Translations under genes and position numbers: made by a program | Notes under the pieces: model-generated | Seen by the model: only the letters and a program-made list of their open reading frames with translations | What the model was told of the DNA's origin: nothing | Databases searched by the model: none | Source: a virus | DNA length: 64,000 nucleotides | Virus record (IMG/VR): IMGVR_UViG_3300009177_000032 | Coordinates: 1 to 64,000 of that record | Strand: one strand, 5' to 3' | Shown: positions 23,762-31,437 of the stretch, in pieces | Layout of the letters: each line of letters opens with the position of its first letter | Numbering within the stretch: position 1 is the first letter of the stretch

Positions 23762-25175
23762 TCAATGAAATGCGCCCGGAAAAGAAGCTCAATAAAAGCT
23801 GTCGCGCCCTGGACCGCCACAACTGCGTTGCCGGTGCACCTGAGCTGATCGATTCTGCCCTCGTCCAAAACCATGGCATGCCCATCAGCCAACACGCGAA
23901 AGCCGGGTTTAACCGCGGGCGAGAGCCCTTCGGAGCCTTGGAGGATTTCGGGCCATCGGGGGTCTTTTGGCCCTGGGGCGAAAATAAGAGAACAGCTTCC
24001 GTCAATGGTCGGGAGTTGCCGTAATCTTTTAGCGTCTCGCCGCTCCGGTAATCCCTGCTTTGGCACGTCGGCCAATTCTCCGTCTCCAGGCTGAGGGTCG
24101 TTTTGTTGCGCGCTGCCTTCCTTCCGCGGCCGCCCGCCTGCTCGCCGTCCATCGTGGTGACCGTCGTCCAGTTGGCTACCTGTGCCGGCAGCGCTGCCCC
24201 CGTGTTGCTCCGATCCTCCTTCGCAAAGTCCGGACCGCTCGCCCCGTCCCATCCCTTCGGGGTCGCCCATTGGCTGGCTTGGTCCTGCAGCGTGACCTGC
24301 ATTTTGTTCCCCGTTTCGTGTTGAGCTCTCTCGACCGCCTCCTGGCTCCGCGTCCTGCTCCCGCCTGTCGGGGCATCCGGGGTCGCCCACTTCTCCGCCT
24401 GGCCGGTCAAGCTGTCCCGCTCCATTCCCTCTATCCCGTGATCCCGAGTGAATGCGCCCGCCTCGTGCGATCGAGGGGTTTGCCAATTCGCCGCCTCCTC
24501 CTGCAGTTGGCGTCCAGCCTTGCCGCATCCATGCTGATACCTGTTGTTTCCACCAGAGTCCATCCGGGCCGTTGCGGTAGGCCAACACAAAGACTCTCTC
24601 TCGCTCGTGTGACGCTTTAACGTCGTCCGCAAAGATAAAGACAGGCTCGACGATCTCGTAATCCAGTCGCGATAGTTCTCCTCCAAAAGCCATGAATGGA
24701 TAATTGATTTTTCCTGTTCGCTTGTCCCTAAGCCCTCTAACCCAAGCTGGCACGTTTTCGAGGAGCACCAGGGCGGGGCAACACTCCTCGATGAGTCGAA
24801 GGCAATGCCTAGCAGGTCCTTCTCCGTCACCAAATGCTCGAGCATCTCGATTTCCCTCTCTGTTTCCGGCGCAACTGAAGGGGGTACAAGGGAGCGAAGC
24901 TGTAAAAATGTGAACCAGCCCGCGAATCTGAAGAAGTGAGAGGCCGGCAATATCGCCGATCCAAATAGGGTGTTCCTCCACGCTCTGTTCTTCCATCCGC
25001 GCCAAGTACACGGCGTTGGCGTAGCTTTCCCATTCCGCGCTACATAAGGTTTGTAATCCGGGAAAAACGAGCTTAACGGCTTCATCGAGCATCCCGATGC
25101 CGCGGCATATCGAGACGCAAGTCGGCGCGGGACTAACCACATTGACCCCCCTCGCGGAAACTTTTCCAGTCGCAA
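23754..25175 (-). other. Second fully open frame over the C5 methyltransferase gene
   Basis: A same-strand frame is open for 473 codons, almost the full length of the C5 gene. Its C-terminal half carries W-x-T-P units four or five times (NWQTPRS, KWATPDA, QWATPKG, NWPTCQS) and RLNPAFACWLMGMPWFWT, motifs I know from the C-terminal regions of other phage cytosine methyltransferases. By hand count over 24,354-24,503, third-position GC is about 78% here against about 59% in the methyltransferase frame. The N-terminal half has no such support. It is either an alternative C-terminus reached by frameshift, or an overprinted frame. Confidence 0.5.
23758..25140 (-). CDS. DNA cytosine-5 methyltransferase
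   Basis: A 460-residue protein from GTG 25140. Catalytic PCTPFSCAG at 84-92 (Cys 85), ENV at 128-130 and HERERVF at 178-184 are C5 methyltransferase motifs. The end (QLRCTGNAVVAVQGATAFIELL) resembles motifs IX-X. Between residues 190 and 390 the frame is a low-complexity run of Gly, Glu and Asp with repeated E-L-A-N-P or V-G-D-P units. In a second frame of the same strand this region reads a different recognisable pattern (see separate entry). It would methylate cytosine to protect phage DNA. Confidence 0.85.
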   Translation of the reverse strand: MVSPAPTCVSICRGIGMLDEAVKLVFPGLQTLCSAEWESYANAVYLARMEEQSVEEHPIWIGDIAGLSLLQIRGLVHIFTASLPCTPFSCAGNREGNRDARAFGDGEGPARHCLRLIEECCPALVLLENVPAWVRGLRDKRTGKINYPFMAFGGELSRLDYEIVEPVFIFADDVKASHERERVFVLAYRNGPDGLWWKQQVSAWMRQGWTPTAGGGGELANPSIARGGRIHSGSRDRGNGAGQLDRPGGEVGDPGCPDRREQDAEPGGGRESSTRNGEQNAGHAAGPSQPMGDPEGMGRGERSGLCEGGSEQHGGSAAGTGSQLDDGHHDGRRAGGRPRKEGSAQQNDPQPGDGELADVPKQGLPERRDAKRLRQLPTIDGSCSLIFAPGPKDPRWPEILQGSEGLSPAVKPGFRVLADGHAMVLDEGRIDQLRCTGNAVVAVQGATAFIELLFRAHFIE

Positions 25176-25720
25176 ACCACCAGCATGCCGCTCTCGTTCA
25201 TGCGCGAAACATTGGCCGGCCCGAGCATCGTCTCGAGCGACTCCTGATTACTGTTGCTGATAAGGATCGTTTCCTTCATCAGCCCATAGCGCTTGTTAAT
25301 TAAATGGTCGAGCAGCCGGTCCTCCCACTGCGTCTCGGCGCGCTTCTCATACTCATCGATGATGAGCAGTATCGGCTTGGCGAAATTCGACAACACCATT
25401 TCCTCCGTGTCGGGGCTGTCCCTGTGGTAGCTCGCCTTGATCAGGAGAAAGAAGTCCATCGCTGTAACGTATCGGCACGGCCAACGGTGATTTTTGATAA
25501 CGCTGTAAATCAGGTTTGCCCCGATCTGAGTTTTACCCACCCCGCTCTTTCCGATCAGCGCAATCAGGCTCCCGCGCCCGAGCCGGTCGTAGATATCCTG
25601 CCCTGCCTGCAGCCAGGGTCCGTCACCCTGGGCCGTCTTGAACCGCTCGCGGTACCTGAGCGGCAGTCTCGATTCTATTAATAGTTCCGTTTGTTTGGTG
25701 TCCATTGTCGCTTGCTCCAT
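25133..25720 (-). CDS. DnaC-like helicase loader ATPase
   Basis: A 195-residue AAA+ protein. Walker A is GKSGVGKT at 57-64 and Walker B ILLIIDEYEK at 117-126. The end RMNESG resembles the C-terminus of DnaC/IstB-type loaders. It likely delivers DnaB (next gene but one) to the origin. It overlaps the initiator-like gene upstream by 98 nt and the methyltransferase by 8 nt. Confidence 0.85.
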   Translation of the reverse strand: MEQATMDTKQTELLIESRLPLRYRERFKTAQGDGPWLQAGQDIYDRLGRGSLIALIGKSGVGKTQIGANLIYSVIKNHRWPCRYVTAMDFFLLIKASYHRDSPDTEEMVLSNFAKPILLIIDEYEKRAETQWEDRLLDHLINKRYGLMKETILISNSNQESLETMLGPANVSRMNESGMLVVCDWKSFREGGQCG

Positions 25721-26399
25721 AGGTTGCTACTGCTCTGACTGTCAACGGCGATTGTGTGCTGCGGGTAAGCGCCTCCTGGCGCCTTGACTCCGCTGCGCCA
25801 TTCCCGGCGCCGTTTTGTCTCTGACTCGGGAAAAATTTACCCCTCTCCCACGCCCTCACTGTCGCCCGCCAATCGAGTATCGGTTGCCCTCCATTTTTCC
25901 AGCCGTTCCCCTCGCACTTCCAATAAAACCAATCCGCGTCGGACTGCGGCAGCTTCAGACTTATACACAGATCCCTTATTTGTGTGAGGTCCCCGCGGTC
26001 TTTGCGCGGCTTTGGTGGAGGCTCGGGCTTGGGAGGGTCAGGTATAAGCGTCCCTTGGGTTTCCCCCTTACCCCCTTCCTTTTCAGTCTTAACTACAGGA
26101 TCAGGTACTTCCTCACCCGTTTCCGGTGGAGGGGGGTCTGTGATTGGGAGCTGCCACACCCTGCATCCTCCGCCCACGGTCCCAACCTGCTTTATGAACT
26201 TCGAAGCCTCGAGCCGGCGCAACCCGATCCCCACCGTTTTTACATCTAGCTCAGCCGCTACTGCGATCGTGGTTTGAGACGGCCAGGCTTGGTGTTTAGC
26301 GTCCGTGTAGCTGGCCAGTATCGCCAGAATCAGCTTGTCGCTGCCTCTCCCAACTCTCTGGCTCAGCGCCCAAAGAGTCGCATCCGCCCGGTCGCTCAT
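25623..26399 (-). CDS. Replication initiator-like winged-helix protein
   Basis: A 258-residue protein. The N-terminal 80 residues form a winged helix (WPSQTTIAVAAELDVKTVGIGLRRLEASKFIKQ), as in lambda O-type and DnaD-type replication proteins. A long Pro/Lys/Glu-rich linker (85-135) leads to a helical C-terminal part with WYWKCEGNGWKNGGQP, a pattern common at the end of phage initiation proteins. It is the first gene of the leftward replication run (26399 to 22319) and is divergent from a plus-strand gene 240 bases away. Confidence 0.78.
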   Translation of the reverse strand: MSDRADATLWALSQRVGRGSDKLILAILASYTDAKHQAWPSQTTIAVAAELDVKTVGIGLRRLEASKFIKQVGTVGGGCRVWQLPITDPPPPETGEEVPDPVVKTEKEGGKGETQGTLIPDPPKPEPPPKPRKDRGDLTQIRDLCISLKLPQSDADWFYWKCEGNGWKNGGQPILDWRATVRAWERGKFFPSQRQNGAGNGAAESRRQEALTRSTQSPLTVRAVATYGASDNGHQTNGTINRIETAAQVPRAVQDGPG

Positions 26400-26638
26400 C
26401 GTTCAAAATCGGCTCGAGTGACCCGAAGGGAGAAAAAGGAAGGCGGGAGCCAACCAAACAACGGATCACCGAGCCTAAAATTCAAAGGTTCTTTTTACGG
26501 GCGCTCTCTCCAACGCCTGAAGTCCCGTAGACTGCTCTCTGGTTTGTATCCGCCGCACGGCCAAAGTGGAAGGAAAAGTTACCAAGAAAAAAATCGGGGT
26601 TATTGACAGGTTATTAACAAAGCAGTAGAAGCCCACCC
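26400..26638. promoter_or_regulatory. Divergent intergenic region with operator-like repeat
   Basis: 240 bases separate the leftward replication operon from the rightward small gene. A direct repeat GGTTATT occurs at 26598-26604 and 26609-26615 (period 11), with a TTGACA box at 26603-26608 between them, close to a -35 element for the rightward gene. No good -10 is visible. No gene is seen. It likely controls both operons. Confidence 0.45.
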
Positions 26639-26878
26639 ATGTCATCAGCACATCCAGGGTTCAAATCGGTCCAGGCGGGTATCGCCAGGAGACAAGGCAT
26701 CTCTCAAGCACGCGCTGGCGCAATACTGGCCTCGGCCACTCGTCGAGCCGGAGCTGCTGCGAGAAAAAGAAACCCCCGCCTGAACAGAGTCCGCGGGGGC
26801 AAACGTATGAGCGTCGGCGGGCTGGTTAGATACACGCCTCGCTCACTGCGCTACGCAAAGAGACGAGAGGTCACCTAA
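26639..26878 (+). CDS. Small basic phage protein, conserved type
   Basis: A 79-residue basic protein. The pattern HPGFKSVQAGIARRQGISQA and RKRNPRLNRVRGG is one I recognise from many phage proteins of unknown function. It is Ala/Arg-rich and probably binds DNA or RNA. It is an isolated plus-strand gene inside a minus-strand region, with a 4-nt overlap at its end with the following gene. Confidence 0.68.
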   Translation: MSSAHPGFKSVQAGIARRQGISQARAGAILASATRRAGAAARKRNPRLNRVRGGKRMSVGGLVRYTPRSLRYAKRREVT

Positions 26879-27216
26879 GCCTTATCATCTTCACTCTCGG
26901 CGGTCGCCGGTTCCTGCTCATTCTTCTTTTCCTCCTTGTGGACGCGGCAGCGGGCGCGCTCCACGGTCGCTTTCTCAACAAAGCAATCAAGCTGGATCTC
27001 TTTGCCGGTATCATCGTCGATCGTCTCGAAAATGTATTTTTTGCGGCCGTACCCGTTGCCTTTGAGCACGGCATTGAGCTTCTCGATCGCTTTTTCTTCC
27101 GCCTCGCGGAGCTGCTTTATCTGCTTCTGGATGCGACGGAGCGACAGCCCCGCATTTTCGATCTCGGGGTTTTCTTCGCCGGTGATTTCGCCGCCTAATT
27201 TTCGCTGCTGAGCCAT
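26875..27216 (-). CDS. Coiled-coil protein next to recombination nuclease
   Basis: A 113-residue protein with a coiled coil (LRRIQKQIKQLREAEEKAIEKLNAVLKG), a beta strand section (YIFETIDDDTGKEIQLDCF) and an acidic tail. It precedes the nuclease gene downstream by 15 nt and may be its accessory; the family is unknown. Confidence 0.58.
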   Translation of the reverse strand: MAQQRKLGGEITGEENPEIENAGLSLRRIQKQIKQLREAEEKAIEKLNAVLKGNGYGRKKYIFETIDDDTGKEIQLDCFVEKATVERARCRVHKEEKKNEQEPATAESEDDKA

Positions 27217-27231
27217 TTGGATCCTTTCAGG

Positions 27232-28227
27232 TTATCGGATGAGCCCGTATTTGGTTAGTGTCCACTCCGTAGGAGAGGTTGTGCCAAAGCCGTTGACGAC
27301 CCCCGGGCCGGCATCGTCCCAACTTGGCCAAGCGTTTTCCTTTAGGCATTGGCAATAGCGCTTGAGCGCCATCACATACTTGATCCGACCGATCGCGACG
27401 AAGTTATCGCCTACGGTCCGGCGGGCCTGCTGGAAAGGAAACTCATTTTCCTGAATGACGTGATGAAAAACCCATCTCTCTTGCGGCCGGGATGCGGTGT
27501 AGATATCAATGCTCATTGCCGCCTGGGCGTCGTAGTTCTGCCGGTCGATCACCTTCTGCCACTCATCCGGGCTCGCGTTGCGGGCCGTCTTGAAGTCGGC
27601 CAGGCTGTTTGAAAACTGGCCTTTTATCGACGGGACAATGTCGATCAGGCACTTGAGCGGGACCGCTATCTTTGTCTCGCGGTCGACGTAGGTCGCAATG
27701 CACATGACCTGATATTGCGCATCGGCTGTGAGCGCGCCGATCCAGGCGTCCTCCTTGAGGATTTTAAGGGCCTGGCGCGCGTCCTCGTAATCCGCCCGCC
27801 TGACAATCTGTTTGCCGGCTTTCCTGGCCTCCTTCGTCCACTCCTTCGCCTCTTTGCACAGCGGTTGCCAGGGGACTAAGTCGCCGTCTCGGGCCTCGCC
27901 CTCTTTCACGATCGACATTGTCTTTGTCGCCGTGACCGTCTCAGGCTGAACCGCAAAGTTTCCGTCAAACCGGCCCGAGGGGCACGTAAAGAGAGCGTCC
28001 ATCAGCGTGCCCCATTCGGTCGCGTCGGTATCTTTGAACACGTAGCCGCGGTACCACCGTTGCGGATTTGAGTCGAACAGCATGAGCTCGCTCCGGCTCA
28101 TCACAAAGTTTGGGTCGCCCCGCTTTATGGCGGGGTCCTGGCGGAGGTAAATCTCGGTCGGGACGTCGGTCCCAATGATTTTACCGTCCTCGAGTTTTAC
28201 CGGATCAAAAAAGTCTGAGGCATTCAT
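27232..28227 (-). CDS. PD-(D/E)XK exonuclease (RecE/Cas4-like)
   Basis: A 331-residue protein. The conserved pattern is SRSELMLFDSNPQRWYRG near residue 44, EWGTLMDALF near 71, the catalytic strand LIDIVP (Asp 196) and DFKTA (Asp 211, Lys 213), and a QNYDAQAAM helix near 230, as in RecB-family nucleases. With the neighbouring Sak4-like and Rad50-like ATPases it likely makes the single-stranded ends for recombination. Coupled with a small gene upstream (4 nt). Confidence 0.82.
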   Translation of the reverse strand: MNASDFFDPVKLEDGKIIGTDVPTEIYLRQDPAIKRGDPNFVMSRSELMLFDSNPQRWYRGYVFKDTDATEWGTLMDALFTCPSGRFDGNFAVQPETVTATKTMSIVKEGEARDGDLVPWQPLCKEAKEWTKEARKAGKQIVRRADYEDARQALKILKEDAWIGALTADAQYQVMCIATYVDRETKIAVPLKCLIDIVPSIKGQFSNSLADFKTARNASPDEWQKVIDRQNYDAQAAMSIDIYTASRPQERWVFHHVIQENEFPFQQARRTVGDNFVAIGRIKYVMALKRYCQCLKENAWPSWDDAGPGVVNGFGTTSPTEWTLTKYGLIR

Positions 28228-28460
28228 GGGATTTGTTTGAGTGCTTTGTATGCTCTGAGTGTTCCGGCGCAGAAACCAACAGCAAAGGCCGCTCTATGCG
28301 TGTCTTGGATCTCATCCCTTAAAGCAGCCACAATCTCAGGGCTGTCCCCAGGATGCGTTGTGAATTCTACCCATGCCGCCTCGATTTCCGCCGCGAGCTC
28401 CGGCGGGACCTTTTGGGGGCGGGCATTGGCCGAGAGGCTGCGAAAGTATGACTCCATCAT
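28224..28460 (-). CDS. Small helical protein, unknown
   Basis: A 78-residue protein starting ATG 28460 (a second ATG follows). It has a helix with many Ala and Glu and ends near the nuclease start. The ATG overlaps the stop of the zinc-binding gene upstream. No family is known. Confidence 0.52.
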   Translation of the reverse strand: MMESYFRSLSANARPQKVPPELAAEIEAAWVEFTTHPGDSPEIVAALRDEIQDTHRAAFAVGFCAGTLRAYKALKQIP

Positions 28461-28672
28461 GAGGCTCCTTGCAGGTCGGCAATCCCAATGGTTTTTGCGG
28501 TTTCGAAAGTTCCACCATCGCAAAAGTGAGTCGTAAATAGCGAGTCATCAGCCCTCGGTGAGTTTTCGAATACCGTGAGCTTTATCAGCGCTTTTACCAT
28601 TGCACCCCGATCAATGTCCTCGCCCTCGTAAAAGATCTTCTCACACCGCCGGCACTTGTATCGCAGTCTCAT
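28457..28672 (-). CDS. Small zinc-binding protein
   Basis: A 71-residue protein with an N-terminal CxxC (YKCRRCEKIFYEGEDID) and a C-terminal HFCDGG; probably one zinc site. It overlaps the Rad50-like gene and the gene downstream by 4 nt. Function unknown. Confidence 0.52.
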   Translation of the reverse strand: MRLRYKCRRCEKIFYEGEDIDRGAMVKALIKLTVFENSPRADDSLFTTHFCDGGTFETAKTIGIADLQGAS

Positions 28673-30066
28673 ATCAGCTCGGTTTGTTTGGCGCTCACCT
28701 TCCCTTGCTCCACGACAAACACCCCGACCTCAGCCGGCGCTTTTGCCGGCGCCTCCCCTACAATGGTCGCCAGGATCGTCTTGTGCTCCTCCTTGGCCCG
28801 ATCGACAAACTCGAAAATCGATTTACCCATACTCTCCGCCCGGTCGATCAGTGATATCCCGAAGCCCTCGGGATACATCGCGCTCAGCCGCTCGCTCAAC
28901 CGCATGATCTGGCTCGTGCTCAGCATGCCGGCGCTCGTCCCTTCAAAGGTGAATTCTCCCTCCTCGTTGAACGAGAGCCCGTCGATCGTGCTCGCGCACT
29001 TTGCCAGTCTGGTAACCCGCTCCTTTTTGATATCGCGCTGGCGGGCCTCGAGCATCCGGACTTTCATGTCCTTCTTCTCTTTGTCCGCGGCCTTGACCTT
29101 ATTCTCCTCGTAACGCTGCCGGCGCACCTCGTTCCCTGACGCCTCCATGAGCTGTTTTTCCAAAGCCTGGATCTCCGGAGTCGTACCGACCCACGACATA
29201 ACAGCCTCGCGCGTCTTTACCAAACCCTCGGGTATCGGGGGCTTGGGTTTGAATGTGATCATCGGGTTTGCGCGCAGGACCCCCTCCTCCTCATCCAGCT
29301 TGCGCGAGAGCTCCGCTATCTGCGCCTTTATCCGCGCAACCTCAGCCTTTGCCGAGTTGTGACGGGTGTTCTGCTCACGCGACTGCTCATTTACCAGATC
29401 CACCTCTTTGCATTCGTCGTTGTAGATCGACTCATACTCTTTGAGTGACGCCTGCAGCTTGCGCAGCCCGTCGGCATGCGCTTCCTGAGCCTCGGTCAAC
29501 TTCGCCCGGAGCTCGAGCGCGTTGCTCTCAGGGACAGGTGTCAAATCAATCACCCCATACGCTTTAACCTCCGCCCGGAGCTGCTCGGCTTCGCGCTGCG
29601 CATTGAATGCCTCAGTGTCGAGGTCCTTGGTGTCCACGGGGAACGTGTCCACAAAATACTGTTTGCGCTGAGCCTCCGTCATCTTTTTCAGATACTCGTG
29701 GTCCACCACAAACGGATTAACCAGGCGCGCGAGCTCCGATGCCGGCCGATCTACCGGCCTGCCGTCCCGGATAAACGTCGTTTCCCGGGCCTGAGTCTTG
29801 CCCTTGTTTTTGCCGGACGTGCTCCGGTACCACGAGCGCGACACCACGCCCGTATCGAATTCAAAGTCTATCGACGCCTCATCCGCCCCGTGCCGGATAA
29901 TGTCCTCGGGCCAGGAGCTCGCCCCCAGGACCCAACGCACACAGTTGAGGATCGTCGTTTTACCCTGCCGGATATCCCCGAAGAACAGGAGCAGCGACTT
30001 GTTGATCTCGATCTCCGTATCTTCGATCAGGCCGATGTTTTTAATTTTGAGTCGGATTGGTTTCAT
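28669..30066 (-). CDS. Rad50/RecF-like ATPase
   Basis: A 465-residue protein with Walker A GDIRQGKT at 30-37 in a typical ABC-ATPase start (IKNIGLIEDTEIEINKS). A central coiled coil (about 170-350) is followed by a compact second half: LSTSQIMRLSERLS, a signature-like stretch, and a Walker B-like ISLIDRAESMG. Length and layout match small phage SMC/Rad50 proteins. It probably works with the PD-(D/E)XK nuclease (no Mre11 is present). Confidence 0.78.
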   Translation of the reverse strand: MKPIRLKIKNIGLIEDTEIEINKSLLLFFGDIRQGKTTILNCVRWVLGASSWPEDIIRHGADEASIDFEFDTGVVSRSWYRSTSGKNKGKTQARETTFIRDGRPVDRPASELARLVNPFVVDHEYLKKMTEAQRKQYFVDTFPVDTKDLDTEAFNAQREAEQLRAEVKAYGVIDLTPVPESNALELRAKLTEAQEAHADGLRKLQASLKEYESIYNDECKEVDLVNEQSREQNTRHNSAKAEVARIKAQIAELSRKLDEEEGVLRANPMITFKPKPPIPEGLVKTREAVMSWVGTTPEIQALEKQLMEASGNEVRRQRYEENKVKAADKEKKDMKVRMLEARQRDIKKERVTRLAKCASTIDGLSFNEEGEFTFEGTSAGMLSTSQIMRLSERLSAMYPEGFGISLIDRAESMGKSIFEFVDRAKEEHKTILATIVGEAPAKAPAEVGVFVVEQGKVSAKQTELI

Positions 30067-31142
30067 GGATTGGTTTGTTGTCTGGCTTTGATTTTGTTGA
30101 CGACCGCCTCGAGCTCACCGTCGGTCAAAGTGTCGATCGCCTGCGTGTCTGAAATTATCGCCTCATCGATTAACCACTGTTGAAGCCTCTGCTTTGCCAG
30201 CGCCCAGGTGCCCGCCTTCCCGTCCCAACCGCTTTGCGTCCGCGTCGAATTCCGCAGCACAAGCAACAGGTTCCCCCTCACGTCCCCCGCCGATTGCGTC
30301 ACCGGTCCGCTTGCCGGCACTAAAGCGGCCGGGGTTTTCCTGCTCGCCCGCCGGCACCACGCCGCTAATGCCTCACCGTGTTTGATCCCGATCTGCTCCT
30401 CCGGCCGGGGCAACAACCCCCGCACGTCTGGATGCGTCCACTTCCTGGCAATGCTAAATCCCCCCTCGTTCCGCCCGTCTACTTCCCGTTGCACCATTTC
30501 ATACGTCACCAAACACTCCCAAACAAAATTCTTGGCCCCTATCGGCGTAGTAAACTGATCGGTTATAACACTCGCCTTCTTCCTCTGCTGCCCCTGCTGC
30601 TGCTCCTCCTCAGTCGCGAAATGCGTTTTCTTTTCCGCCCGGAAACACAGAATCACCGGTTTGGTGGACCGCAGCATCCACTGCAAAAGCGCCTTGTGCG
30701 CCCGCTTCGGTTTTTGCCACGAAAGCAGCTTCATCTTTTCTGCCTTCGCGTAATCACCCCCGCTCAGCTTGTGCAGCTCCTCCTCCTGCCACTCGAGTAT
30801 CCCCCCGGGCCCTTCCCACTCGTGCGACATTGAATCTACCACGATGATATCCACCACCTCCTCGAGCTGACCGATCGCCGCCTGATAACGCATCGGGCTG
30901 AACGGCTCAGGCAAATCGATCACCACAAAACCGCCAGGCACCCGATCTGCAAAGATCGACATGCGCTTGTTCTCGGTGTCTACCCCCCCGATCTTACCCT
31001 TTGGCCCGACTATCCCCCGCGCGTACAACAGCGCGCTTAACGTCTTTCCGGTCGCGCTTTCCCCGAAGAAGCTGACTAGCGGCACCAGGTCCGTTGCGGT
31101 CGCTTCCCTGATCTCGAATTTTGGTTCCTCGTTTGTGCTCAT
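30063..31142 (-). CDS. Sak4-like RecA-fold ATPase
   Basis: A 359-residue protein. Walker A is GESATGKT at 27-34 and Walker B VDIIVVDSMSHEWEG near 97-111, with a HKALLQWMLRS segment. This matches the AAA_24/Sak4 group of phage single-strand-annealing ATPases. The last 100 residues are variable and helical. It overlaps the Rad50-like gene by 4 nt and the XRE gene by 149 nt. Confidence 0.78.
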   Translation of the reverse strand: MSTNEEPKFEIREATATDLVPLVSFFGESATGKTLSALLYARGIVGPKGKIGGVDTENKRMSIFADRVPGGFVVIDLPEPFSPMRYQAAIGQLEEVVDIIVVDSMSHEWEGPGGILEWQEEELHKLSGGDYAKAEKMKLLSWQKPKRAHKALLQWMLRSTKPVILCFRAEKKTHFATEEEQQQGQQRKKASVITDQFTTPIGAKNFVWECLVTYEMVQREVDGRNEGGFSIARKWTHPDVRGLLPRPEEQIGIKHGEALAAWCRRASRKTPAALVPASGPVTQSAGDVRGNLLLVLRNSTRTQSGWDGKAGTWALAKQRLQQWLIDEAIISDTQAIDTLTDGELEAVVNKIKARQQTNP

Positions 31143-31371
31143 TGAATGGTTGGTTGATTTTTAACTCGAAGAAATCGATAAGCTCCCTCGTCCACCGCCT
31201 GCGCCCAAGCTCAAGGTCGCTCACATACGACACCGACAGATTCATCCTCCTGGCCATCTCCCTCACTGAAATGCCCGCAAGCAACCTCCGTTTCCTCAGG
31301 GATTCCCCCATCGCCACCGGATCCATCACCTGGCCCGTCCCGCCGCAGCGGGGGCATTTCATCGTCGTCAT
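30994..31371 (-). CDS. Zinc-ribbon XRE-family regulator
   Basis: A 125-residue protein read from ATG 31371 (ATG 31362 is also possible). A zinc ribbon (CPRCGGTG, residues 6-13) precedes an XRE helix-turn-helix (VREMARRMNLSVSYVSDLELGRRRW, about 37-61). The C-terminus from about residue 76 lies over the start of the Sak4-like gene. It faces the plus-strand gene at 31438 and could be a repressor of one or both units. The first-turn dyad at 31379-31407 is a candidate operator. Confidence 0.72.
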   Translation of the reverse strand: MTTMKCPRCGGTGQVMDPVAMGESLRKRRLLAGISVREMARRMNLSVSYVSDLELGRRRWTRELIDFFELKINQPFNEHKRGTKIRDQGSDRNGPGAASQLLRGKRDRKDVKRAVVRAGDSRAKG

Positions 31372-31378
31372 GCTCTCC

Positions 31379-31407
31379 GACTGTAGGCAAATCTTGTGGA
31401 CACAGTC
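31379..31407. promoter_or_regulatory. Candidate operator/promoter between XRE gene and plus-strand unit
   Basis: The bases GACTGT (31379-31384) and ACAGTC (31402-31407) form a dyad. Read on the minus strand, TTGACT just before it and TACAGT 18 bases on resemble -35 and -10 boxes for the XRE gene. An autoregulatory site is the simple reading; no experiment supports it. Confidence 0.35.
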
Positions 31408-31437
31408 AAAAAGAAAAGTTACAGAACTATCCGTAGT

